A stretch of 5,091 nt of DNA, from NCBI GenBank assembly GCA_003663585.1, contig QMTU01000073.1:1-5091 (forward strand). Reading direction: 5' to 3'. Under the pieces are notes generated by a model that was not told the DNA's origin, made no database searches, and worked only from the letters and a program-made list of their open reading frames with translations. Below, one piece after another: positions 1-5,091 of the stretch. Within the stretch, counting starts at the first letter, position 1. Every line of letters begins with the position of its first letter. This DNA comes from Thermoplasmata archaeon. Its GTDB lineage: Archaea; Thermoplasmatota; B47-G6. A program made the translations under genes and the position numbers.

Positions 1-1
1 C

Positions 2-529
2 AGCAGAAGAGATGCTTTCAAGTCGATAAACGTTCCTCCAATTGCTAAGGTTACTCCCAAAAAGATAGAGTATCTTTCTGAGTATAGAAAAGCTTCTGTG
101 GGACCAATAAGGCTAACAGGAGGATTTCATGAGAATGTAGGGCTTGTATTCTACTATCCTGGACTTAAAGCAGATATTCTTTCAAAATTATATGATATCT
201 TTGATGGCATTGTCATTGCTGGCACAGGGTTAGGTCATGTACATGAGGATCTAATACCAATTATAAAAAGAGCAACAGATGAGGGGAAACCAACAGTTAT
301 TACGACACAATGTCTATATGGCAGAGTAAATTTGTTTGTGTATTCTACCGGTAGAAGACTCCTAAAGGCTGGTGTTATTCCTGGAGAAGATATGCTTCCA
401 GAGGTTGCATATGTAAAGCTCATGTGGGTGATGAACAAGACAAGAGATCTAGAGAAAATTAGGGAACTCATGTTGATGAACTTTAGAGGAGAGATTTCTG
501 AAAGGAGGGTTGCCCATGAACTACCGTGA
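2..529 (+). CDS. gatD: GatD, asparaginase-like subunit of archaeal Glu-tRNA(Gln) amidotransferase (3' part only)
   Basis: GatD releases ammonia from glutamine or asparagine; GatE uses it to amidate Glu-tRNA(Gln). The frame is open from base 2, so the gene enters from the left and only the last 175 residues are visible (GatD is usually about 420-450 residues). A GTG at base 98 lies inside the conserved region and is not the true start. The visible part begins with SRRDAFKSIN, a conserved stretch of L-asparaginase-type proteins that directly follows the catalytic lysine motif, so the catalytic Thr/Asp/Lys residues should lie just outside the window. Next comes the C-terminal asparaginase subdomain: GTGLGHVHED (about residues 74-83 of the fragment), TTQCLYGRVN (101-110), then VYSTGRRLLKAGVIPGEDM and YVKLMWVM. 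The stop overlaps gatE by 14 nt, implying translational coupling of two subunits needed in equal amounts. Identification is by recognised family motifs, strengthened by gatE next door. Confidence 0.96.
   Translation, partial: SRRDAFKSINVPPIAKVTPKKIEYLSEYRKASVGPIRLTGGFHENVGLVFYYPGLKADILSKLYDIFDGIVIAGTGLGHVHEDLIPIIKRATDEGKPTVITTQCLYGRVNLFVYSTGRRLLKAGVIPGEDMLPEVAYVKLMWVMNKTRDLEKIRELMLMNFRGEISERRVAHELP
504..508 (+). promoter_or_regulatory. Shine-Dalgarno site of gatE (GGAGG)
   Basis: AAAGGAGGGT occupies 501-510. GGAGG at 504-508 matches the archaeal 16S rRNA 3' end and lies 7 nt before the ATG at 516. The in-frame TTG at 510 sits 1 nt after this site, too close to be its start. The site lies inside the gatD coding region, so ribosomes finishing gatD can restart here. 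Confidence 0.9.
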
Positions 530-2387
530 ACTTGGACTTAAGGTAGGACTGGAAATTCATCAACAGCTAGATACAAAAAAACTATTCTGTAATTGCCCTT
601 CAATACTCGTTGAGTCAGACAAAAAAGTTGCTATAAGAGAGCTGCATGCTGTTAAAAGTGAAGTTGGGGAAGTAGATATTGCAGCATTAGAGGAGGAGGC
701 TAAGGGACGAAGATATGTATATTTAGCACCCAAAGAGTCTTCATGCCTTGTTGAGCTTGATGAGGAGCCACCACATGAGCTCAACAGAGAGGCCCTTGAA
801 ATAGCACTAACAATAGCTCTTATGTTAAATGCAAAAATAATAGATGAAGTAAGATTCATGAGAAAAATAGTCATAGATGGCTCTAATCCAACAGGATTCC
901 AAAGAACAGCTTTAATAGCTGTAGATGGGGAAATTCATGGGATAAAAATAAAAACAATATGTCTTGAGGAAGAGGCTGCTAGAAAAATAAGAGAGGAGAA
1001 TAATAAAGTCATCTACAACTTAGATAGGATGGGAATACCCCTAATAGAAAGAGCAACAGAGCCAACAATAGATGATCCAGAAAAGGCTAGAGAGGTCGCA
1101 GAGGCAATAGGATTAATACTCAGAAGTACTAAAAGGGTAAAAAGAGGCATTGGAACTATAAGACAAGATTTAAATGTTTCAATAAGGGGAGGGGCCAGGG
1201 TAGAAATCAAGGGAGTGCAAGAGCTCGATCTTATACCAACGATAATAAAAAAGGAGGTTGAAAGACAACTTCACATGTTAAGGCTTATCGAAGAACTAAA
1301 AAATAGAGTAAAAAAGGAAGAATTAAAGTTTGAACCCAAAGATCTCACTTATCTATTTAAGAACACAAGATCCAAGCTCATAAAAAGGGCACTAGACTCT
1401 GGAATGAGAGTATATGGGCTCAAACTTAAGGGCATGAGAGGTCTTCTGTCCCTTGGAGGGGACTACAGACTTGGAAAAGATCTTGCAGTTTATGTTAAAG
1501 TAAAGACCGGTCTAAGGGGAATTATTCACTCAGATGAACTTCCTGGGTATGGTATTACTGAAGAAGAAATTAAGGACATTATGAGGGTCCTTAATTCAGG
1601 TGAGAACGATGCATTTGTTCTTGTTATAGCTAACGAGGAATCAGCATTAAAGGCTTTAAACGCCGTTTATGAAAGAGTGCTTATGTTATTCGATGGTGTA
1701 CCTGCTGAAGTAAGAAGAGCTTTACCTGATGGTAATACAGAGTACATGAGGCCTCTTCCAGGGGCTGCAAGGATGTATCCTGAGACTGATGTACCTCCAA
1801 TTAGAATAACTGATGATCTCCTAAACAAGCTGAGAGAGAACATTCCCGAGAAGTTTGAAGAGAAAGTAAAACGCTTTGTAAGTCAGTATGGAATACACGA
1901 AGATCAAGCAAAAACGATAATAAGAAGGAACCTTGATGACATATTTGAAAAGGCTGTAGCCCTTGGCATAAAGCCAAGCATAGTTGTAAAGACTCTTCTT
2001 GGAACAATAGAAGAGGTTAGAAAGGACATAGGTGATATAAAGAACTTAACAGAGGACGTTCTTATGGAGGTCTTTGAGGGACTATCGAGGAATAAGTTCT
2101 CCAAGGAGGCAATTCCTGAGATACTTAAATACATTGCTGGAAGGGGCTATAGGCCCATAGATGAAATATGTGAAGAACTTGGATTGAAGCTAATGAGCGA
2201 AGACGAAGTTAGAGCAATAATCAGAGAGATAGTAAATGACCTTAAAGAGATTATTCTGAAAAGAAAAATGGGTGCCATGGGGATTGTAATGGGCAAGGTA
2301 ATGGATATTGTTAGAGGAAAGGCCGATGGAAAGCTTGTCAGTAAACTTGTTAAGGAGGAAATTAAAAAAGTGCTTGGTGAGAGCTAA
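516..2387 (+). CDS. gatE: GatE, tRNA-binding/kinase-transferase subunit of archaeal Glu-tRNA(Gln) amidotransferase
   Basis: GatE binds mischarged Glu-tRNA(Gln), activates the glutamate with ATP and transfers ammonia supplied by GatD, giving Gln-tRNA(Gln). From the ATG at 516 the protein has 623 residues, the usual full GatE length. The GatB/GatE catalytic core opens with GLEIHQQLDTKKLFCNCPS (residues 11-29), then KESSCLVELDEEPPHELN (about 73-90), MGIPLIERATEP (172-183), TIRQDLNVSI (214-223) and VEIKGVQELDLI (229-240). A GAD insertion, shared with bacterial AspRS and absent from bacterial GatB, spans roughly 283-410. The C-terminal helical YqeY-like tail (about 475-623) ends with the conserved MGxVM...GKADGK pattern. 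I chose ATG 516 over TTG 510 because of the GGAGG spacing and because the family begins near MNYxxLGLKVGLEIH. The gene is intact, with no missing motif seen, and is coupled to gatD (14-nt overlap) and to the glycosylase gene (TAATG). Confidence 0.97.
   Translation: MNYRELGLKVGLEIHQQLDTKKLFCNCPSILVESDKKVAIRELHAVKSEVGEVDIAALEEEAKGRRYVYLAPKESSCLVELDEEPPHELNREALEIALTIALMLNAKIIDEVRFMRKIVIDGSNPTGFQRTALIAVDGEIHGIKIKTICLEEEAARKIREENNKVIYNLDRMGIPLIERATEPTIDDPEKAREVAEAIGLILRSTKRVKRGIGTIRQDLNVSIRGGARVEIKGVQELDLIPTIIKKEVERQLHMLRLIEELKNRVKKEELKFEPKDLTYLFKNTRSKLIKRALDSGMRVYGLKLKGMRGLLSLGGDYRLGKDLAVYVKVKTGLRGIIHSDELPGYGITEEEIKDIMRVLNSGENDAFVLVIANEESALKALNAVYERVLMLFDGVPAEVRRALPDGNTEYMRPLPGAARMYPETDVPPIRITDDLLNKLRENIPEKFEEKVKRFVSQYGIHEDQAKTIIRRNLDDIFEKAVALGIKPSIVVKTLLGTIEEVRKDIGDIKNLTEDVLMEVFEGLSRNKFSKEAIPEILKYIAGRGYRPIDEICEELGLKLMSEDEVRAIIREIVNDLKEIILKRKMGAMGIVMGKVMDIVRGKADGKLVSKLVKEEIKKVLGES
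2376..2380 (+). promoter_or_regulatory. Shine-Dalgarno site of the uracil-DNA glycosylase gene (GGTGA)
   Basis: GGTGA inside the last gatE codons is a standard archaeal ribosome-binding motif. It lies 6 nt before the ATG at 2387, whose A is the last base of the gatE stop codon (TAATG). This supports the start choice and argues for coupled translation. Confidence 0.8.
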
Positions 2388-2977
2388 TGCTCTTTAATGA
2401 ATCATTAAATGATATAGAAAGAGACATTAAGAACTGTAAGAGATGTCCTCTGTACAAAGAGCGTACTAATCCAGTACCTGGTGAAGGTGGATTTAAAAAG
2501 AAGATAATGTTCATTGGAGAAGCTCCAGGAAAAAATGAAGACCTTCAAGGAAGACCTTTTGTAGGAAAAGCAGGAGAGCTATTGGATAGACTTATGAGTG
2601 AAATAGGGCTTAGCAGAGACGATGTATATATTACTAATGTTATAAAATGCAGACCGCCAAATAACAGAGAACCCAATGACAGCGAGATCATTGCTTGTAG
2701 GACGTATCTTATACGCCAAATAAACGCTCTAAAACCGAAAATAATAGTATGCTTAGGAAGAATTTCCTCACGAGTAATTGCCCAAATGTTTAACATCCAG
2801 TTTACGAGTATATCGCGAGATCATGGTAAGGTATTTAAGTCACCAATAAGGCCCATAAAAGTGTTTTTCACATACCATCCAGCAGCAGCTCTTTACAATA
2901 GGGTAACGCTCAGAGATTTAGAGGAGGACTTTAAGATCCTTAAAAAGATAATAGAGGAGACCGAAGGGTCACAATAA
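2387..2977 (+). CDS. Family-4 uracil-DNA glycosylase (UDGa, [4Fe-4S])
   Basis: The enzyme excises uracil from DNA after cytosine deamination or dUMP incorporation, starting base excision repair in the cytoplasm. The 196-residue length is typical of family 4. Four cysteines in the right order can hold the iron-sulfur cluster: C17 and C20 (CKRC), C88 (VIKCRPP) and C104. Motif 1 is GEAPG (44-48) followed by NEDLQGRPFVGKAG; the family's NVIKCRPPNNREP lies at 84-96. The C-terminal catalytic-loop motif is HPAA (164-167). GEAPG rather than GLAPA favours family 4 over family 5. Related sequences have also been labelled SPO1 DNA polymerase-like. C122 is an extra cysteine outside the cluster pattern. 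It is the last gene of the gatD-gatE operon, sharing one base with the gatE stop, and faces the surface-protein gene tail to tail. Confidence 0.95.
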   Translation: MLFNESLNDIERDIKNCKRCPLYKERTNPVPGEGGFKKKIMFIGEAPGKNEDLQGRPFVGKAGELLDRLMSEIGLSRDDVYITNVIKCRPPNNREPNDSEIIACRTYLIRQINALKPKIIVCLGRISSRVIAQMFNIQFTSISRDHGKVFKSPIRPIKVFFTYHPAAALYNRVTLRDLEEDFKILKKIIEETEGSQ

Positions 2978-2990
2978 AGAGACTAGCGAG

Positions 2991-3004
2991 CTCACTCTTT
3001 TCTT
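2991..3004 (+). terminator. Possible pyrimidine-rich terminator of the gatD-gatE-udg transcript
   Basis: Just past the glycosylase stop the plus strand runs CTCACTCTTTTCTT, containing a T4 and flanking pyrimidines. Archaeal termination often needs only such a T-rich tract. The run is short and interrupted, and the nearby GAGCTC palindrome (2988-2993) is too small for a convincing hairpin. The site lies inside the 3' end of the convergent gene. Confidence 0.25.
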
Positions 3005-4722
3005 GTTGCCATGTAGACTCCAATGCCTGCTACGATAATTATAACGATTATTGACACTGCTATTATTGCTGGGCTTAGACCACCTGTTGGCGCAGGTGCT
3101 GCTTTCTTAGGAACTGCTTCCTTAAGTACTGGCATCTTGTCTTCAACAGGCTTAAGTACGTCCTTACCTCCTGGTAATACGTCAACAACACGTGGCGCAA
3201 TGTCCTTTATGATCCAGTCAGAATCAGCTCCTCCGAACTTCCACTCCTCTGCCTCTGTTGATACTGGGCGATATCCTTTAACTCCAAACCCATCATGCCC
3301 TCCTAGAGTAACTATAAATCCTGCGTTCTCAAGGTCACCAAGCTCGCTCTTAGGCACACTTACAAGTACAGTGTCACTCCCGTCTGATGCACTTACAGTA
3401 ATGATACCAGTCTTTACGGTGCCATCTGCAAGCCATAGTGCCGTGGGTCCATTTCCACTGTTAGGATTCTCTATATAGGACTCCCATCCTGGAGTTATTG
3501 TTATCGCGTATTCCCATGCTAAATCATCGCTGATTTGTATGTTGCTCCCAGGAACTCCCGAAGTATTTCCTCCATCCTTAGTATTAATGTATATTGTGAA
3601 ATACTGAAGTGAGAATCCATTAGGACCATTCCATGGGTTGTCACCAAGTTCCTTTACGCCTATCTTGAATATGTAGTTTGTTCCATCATCAAAGACTGCA
3701 AAGCTTATGAGGTCGAACAATCCGTTGACAAAGACTTCATTCGTTGGGTATTGATAGAGCTCATCGCCAGACTCATCTTCTGCTGTGAGGAGCACTTTTA
3801 TAATCCCTGCTTCAACTAGGGACCATGTGAGCGTGTTTTCTACAAATCTTGGACCATCTAGGGCTACACCATAGTATTCTGTCGCTATGAAAGGTTCATA
3901 GTCTCCGTATGGTGATGCTCCTGACACGATGACAATACTGCCACTGCTTAACTTCTCTGCTGCAACTATGGGGAACCTTCCAGTGTCTCCTATCTCATAT
4001 ACGTTACCCTCTGGGTCATTGTTATTAACGATCGTGCCGTTGGCCGTGGTGGCCAGTAGCGGGAATACATTATCTGGATACGTAGCCTCTCCAAGCTTTA
4101 GTGACTTCCAGTTCCCATTGTCATCAACATAAGCGACCACACCAGGACCATGTGATAGCACAGGCCTCGTAATACCCAGTTTCACGAGTTCAGGAGCCTC
4201 ATCAGGAACTACTGCAGCAACACGATAACCAGCACCACAATTACTAACAGGATCCTCAACACTCACCAAGTCTATCCTCAAGTGAGTACCAACCCTCTCT
4301 GCCAACATATTCGCCTGCTCTTGCCTCGCAACACCAGAATCCCCATAGTCAGAGTCTCCAGCAATCCACAGAACCTTATTCCCCTGGTCAAGCCAGCTCT
4401 TCACAGCAGTTATCTCCTCATCACTTAGAGGCTTGTTAATCTCCCCAAAGATAAGAACATCAACGCCAGACAGAGCATCTGAGGCTATAGTATCTCCAAG
4501 ACTCTCAAGCCCCTCATAAGTCCCAAAGACCCTAAAGACAACACCAGGAACACTCAGGTTCACAAGATCACTCACAAGCTTACTACTCTGACCATGCGCA
4601 AGATCCAACGCTATTACAATTGTGCCGCTGGTAGTGCTCTCTGCAGCGCTAGCACCAGTTGTAAGCGCTGGCAGAACGAGAGAAAATACGAGTATTGCTA
4701 ATAGTAGATATATCTTCTTCAT
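2992..4722 (-). CDS. Exported, membrane-anchored surface protein with GATase1-like N-terminal region and Glucodextran_C module
   Basis: The 576-residue protein has a signal peptide: MKK, a hydrophobic core at about 4-20, and likely cleavage near ASA-AE (about 27). Residues 34-310 look like an alpha/beta GATase1-like or DUF4350-type fold, with IALDLAHGQSSK (36-48), VDVLIFGEINKPLSDEEITAVKSWL (87-111) and KVLWIAGDSDYGD (116-128). Residues about 314-515 match the Glucodextran_C module (C-terminal module of glucodextranases and archaeal pullulanases): EDESGDELYQYPT, FVNGLFDLISFAVFDDG, NPWNGPNGFSLQ, YINTKDGG, VPKSELG, GGHDGFG and WKFGG. A Pro/Ala/Lys linker (538-547) leads to a membrane helix (about 549-571) and a short MATRKE tail, so the protein body should sit outside the cell. 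N-glycosylation sequons occur at N55, N228 and N386. No glycoside hydrolase catalytic domain or catalytic pair is evident, so binding or scaffolding is more likely than hydrolysis. The start is supported by a strong Shine-Dalgarno site 9 nt upstream. It is transcribed alone, convergent with the glycosylase gene. Exact function is unknown. Confidence 0.9.
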   Translation of the reverse strand: MKKIYLLLAILVFSLVLPALTTGASAAESTTSGTIVIALDLAHGQSSKLVSDLVNLSVPGVVFRVFGTYEGLESLGDTIASDALSGVDVLIFGEINKPLSDEEITAVKSWLDQGNKVLWIAGDSDYGDSGVARQEQANMLAERVGTHLRIDLVSVEDPVSNCGAGYRVAAVVPDEAPELVKLGITRPVLSHGPGVVAYVDDNGNWKSLKLGEATYPDNVFPLLATTANGTIVNNNDPEGNVYEIGDTGRFPIVAAEKLSSGSIVIVSGASPYGDYEPFIATEYYGVALDGPRFVENTLTWSLVEAGIIKVLLTAEDESGDELYQYPTNEVFVNGLFDLISFAVFDDGTNYIFKIGVKELGDNPWNGPNGFSLQYFTIYINTKDGGNTSGVPGSNIQISDDLAWEYAITITPGWESYIENPNSGNGPTALWLADGTVKTGIITVSASDGSDTVLVSVPKSELGDLENAGFIVTLGGHDGFGVKGYRPVSTEAEEWKFGGADSDWIIKDIAPRVVDVLPGGKDVLKPVEDKMPVLKEAVPKKAAPAPTGGLSPAIIAVSIIVIIIVAGIGVYMATRKE

Positions 4723-4731
4723 AAGCTTTTT

Positions 4732-4738
4732 CCTCCTC
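4732..4738 (-). promoter_or_regulatory. Shine-Dalgarno site of the surface-protein gene
   Basis: On the minus strand GAGGAGG, read from 4738 to 4732, precedes the ATG at 4722 with a 9-nt spacer (AAAAAGCTT). It is a near-perfect archaeal ribosome-binding site, fitting a well-translated leadered mRNA. Confidence 0.88.
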
Positions 4739-4768
4739 GTCCTTTTATTTTGGACACTTCTCTTCTAG

Positions 4769-4799
4769 TTATAATTATTTTGTGTAATGTGTTTTAAAG
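4769..4799 (-). promoter_or_regulatory. Candidate TATA boxes for the surface-protein gene
   Basis: Two minus-strand candidates lie upstream of the gene. CTTTAAAA (4799-4792) would place the transcription start near 4770 and give a leader of almost 50 nt. AATTATAA (4776-4769), preceded by the purine-rich ACAAAAT as a possible BRE, would place the start near 4746 and give a leader of about 23 nt that still includes the Shine-Dalgarno site. The choice between them cannot be made from sequence; spacing to the start uses the usual archaeal 25 nt or so from box centre. Confidence 0.45.
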
Positions 4800-4828
4800 A
4801 TGTTACTCTTTAACAGCGTAGTGTAGTC

Positions 4829-4838
4829 ATACTCTAAA
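4829..4838 (+). repeat. 10-bp direct repeat ATACTCTAAA, copy 1
   Basis: ATACTCTAAA is found here and again at 5080-5089, 251 bp away. This copy supplies the left arm of the 14-bp palindrome. A degenerate relative, TTACTCTTTAA, lies at 4803-4813. Confidence 0.4.
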
Positions 4839-4844
4839 TAGAGT
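4831..4844. repeat. 14-bp palindrome ACTCTA-AA-TAGAGT
   Basis: Perfect 6-bp arms ACTCTA (4831-4836) and TAGAGT (4839-4844) are separated by two bases. The element lies about 110 bp upstream of the surface-protein ATG and about 30 bp upstream of its distal TATA candidate, a position compatible with an activator or repressor site. The size suits a dimeric winged-helix regulator, but no regulator is visible, and a 12-bp match can occur by chance in AT-rich DNA. Confidence 0.4.
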
Positions 4845-4892
4845 TTAGTTCACAAAGGGTATGTCGAATTTAGTATAATATTTATCACAGAT

Positions 4893-5027
4893 ATGCCTTC
4901 ATCATACGAAATATTCTTAACCATTTATTTGCACTTTAACATGCAATATTACAAATTCCGAAAGATTGTTTTAAAGCACTTCCTAAGGGAGACCTGTTCC
5001 GCTCATGTAGAGAATTTCAATAAATGA
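4893..5027 (+). CDS. Weak small ORF, 44 codons; possibly a gene remnant
   Basis: ATG at 4893 opens a 44-residue frame that begins MPSSYEIF and ends ENFNK before TGA at 5025-5027. The same frame is open back to 4842, giving 61 sense codons, but has no earlier ATG, GTG or TTG start. After the TGA it would continue 15 codons to a second TGA at 5073-5075. The segment around residues 19-33 (YYKFRKIVLKHFLRE) faintly recalls the helix-turn-helix start of archaeal DDE transposases, but I cannot assign a family. There is no Shine-Dalgarno site before 4893, and the rest of a transposase is absent. It could be a decayed insertion-sequence fragment, an unrecognised small protein, or a chance open frame in AT-rich DNA; the last is quite possible. 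Confidence 0.15.
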   Translation: MPSSYEIFLTIYLHFNMQYYKFRKIVLKHFLRETCSAHVENFNK

Positions 5028-5039
5028 AGTGCTATGAGC
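4975..5039. repeat. Two interleaved inverted repeats (pseudoknot-like topology)
   Basis: AGCACTTC (4975-4982) pairs with GAAGTGCT (5026-5033). GCTCAT (5001-5006) pairs with ATGAGC (5034-5039). The 5' arm of the second pair lies in the loop of the first, and the two 3' arms abut exactly at 5033/5034. As RNA, the helices could alternate or form a pseudoknot; as DNA, they could be paired protein sites. Loops are long (43 and 27 nt), so each hairpin alone would be only moderately stable. Confidence 0.35.
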
Positions 5040-5040
5040 A

Positions 5041-5051
5041 AATTTTATAAG
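5041..5051. promoter_or_regulatory. TATA-like element AATTTTATAAG, orientation uncertain
   Basis: Read on the minus strand this is CTTATAAAATT, close to the archaeal TATA consensus; it would start transcription near 5020, just after the 3' arms of the interleaved repeats and reading toward the surface-protein gene. Read on the plus strand, TTTTATAA would start transcription near 5072, toward a gene beyond the window. No coding sequence inside the window confirms either use. Confidence 0.3.
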
Positions 5052-5079
5052 TATCTTCTGTGTCATTTGTTTTGATATA

Positions 5080-5089
5080 ATACTCTAAA
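5080..5089 (+). repeat. 10-bp direct repeat ATACTCTAAA, copy 2
   Basis: Identical in ten bases to 4829-4838. It sits at the right edge of the window, directly after a TATA-like GATATAATA, so its full context, including whether it also forms a palindrome, is cut off. Confidence 0.4.
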
Positions 5090-5091
5090 GG

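Larger units (their letters stand above)
4723..5091. other. AT-rich intergenic region without a confident gene
   Basis: This 369-bp stretch holds the leader and promoter candidates of the surface-protein gene, then an AT-rich area with a 14-bp palindrome, a spaced 10-bp direct repeat, two interleaved inverted repeats, TATA-like sequences facing both ways, and one weak plus-strand open frame. I found no tRNA or rRNA signature, no CRISPR repeat and no complete C/D-box RNA. The gene following on the right is not in view. Confidence 0.7.

Noticed and set aside
98..100. GTG as the start of a 143-residue protein
   Set aside because: The frame is open upstream to base 2 and encodes conserved asparaginase-family sequence (RRDAFKSIN), so this GTG is an internal valine codon of gatD.
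560..874. 104-codon minus-strand ORF inside gatE
   Set aside because: It lies opposite the conserved GatE core; its Ser/Ile-rich composition is what the reverse strand of a Glu/Lys/Asp-rich gene gives.
2986..2994. Intrinsic hairpin terminator around GAGCTC
   Set aside because: The palindrome is only 6 bp with no loop, too small to form a stable stem.
3023..3478. 151-codon plus-strand ORF inside the surface-protein gene
   Set aside because: It is antisense to a gene with clear domains, has low-complexity composition expected of a reverse shadow, and shows no recognised motif or ribosome-binding site.
4855..4905. Possible C/D-box RNA on the minus strand (ATGATGA at 4905-4899, then CTGTGATAA)
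   Set aside because: The C box matches, but the internal boxes are imperfect and only about 8 nt away. No D box (CTGA) follows at a usable distance, and there is no terminal stem.
5006..5037. Minus-strand small ORF (27 codons ending at the TAG near 4985)
   Set aside because: It is very short, has no Shine-Dalgarno site, and overlaps the plus-strand open frame and the inverted repeats; nothing supports translation.
4960..5040. tRNA-like or CRISPR-like structure in the intergenic inverted repeats
   Set aside because: There is no TPsiC/anticodon arm pattern or acceptor stem, and no regularly spaced direct repeats of CRISPR length.

Overview
The window is archaeal and most likely from a hyperthermophile. 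The GatD/GatE pair is an archaea-only form of tRNA-dependent amidotransferase. The DNA glycosylase is the iron-sulfur family-4 type common in thermophiles. Shine-Dalgarno sites are archaeal (GGAGG, GGTGA), and the plus-strand genes use ATA, AGA and AGG heavily in a low-GC, Lys/Glu/Ile-rich setting. The surface protein has a domain (Glucodextran_C) that I associate with Crenarchaeota and Thermococcales. I cannot name a genus from the sequence alone; a Thermoprotei-like crenarchaeon is a guess.

Layout. Bases 2-2977 form a plus-strand operon. The 3' part of gatD (N-terminal half outside the window) overlaps gatE by 14 nt. gatE touches a family-4 uracil-DNA glycosylase gene through a TAATG stop/start. 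Bases 2992-4722 hold one minus-strand gene, convergent with the glycosylase gene and 14 bp from it. It encodes a 576-residue exported, C-terminally anchored protein with a Rossmann/GATase1-like N-terminal region and a Glucodextran_C module. Bases 4723-5091 contain no confident gene. They are AT-rich and hold the minus-strand leader and promoter candidates, a 14-bp palindrome, a 10-bp direct repeat, two interleaved inverted repeats, and a 44-codon plus-strand ORF inside a 61-codon open stretch that may be a decayed or unrecognised small gene.

How the genes work together. GatD and GatE form the heterodimer that converts Glu-tRNA(Gln) to Gln-tRNA(Gln), the archaeal route to glutaminyl-tRNA. The glycosylase removes uracil from DNA, which arises by cytosine deamination and is a heavy load at high temperature. 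No biochemical link between the two is apparent, so the shared operon is probably about co-expression. The surface protein is separately transcribed and probably acts at the cell envelope, perhaps in polysaccharide binding or as part of a sugar-related surface complex. No clear undescribed system is visible; the best candidates for follow-up are the surface protein's architecture and the structured intergenic region.
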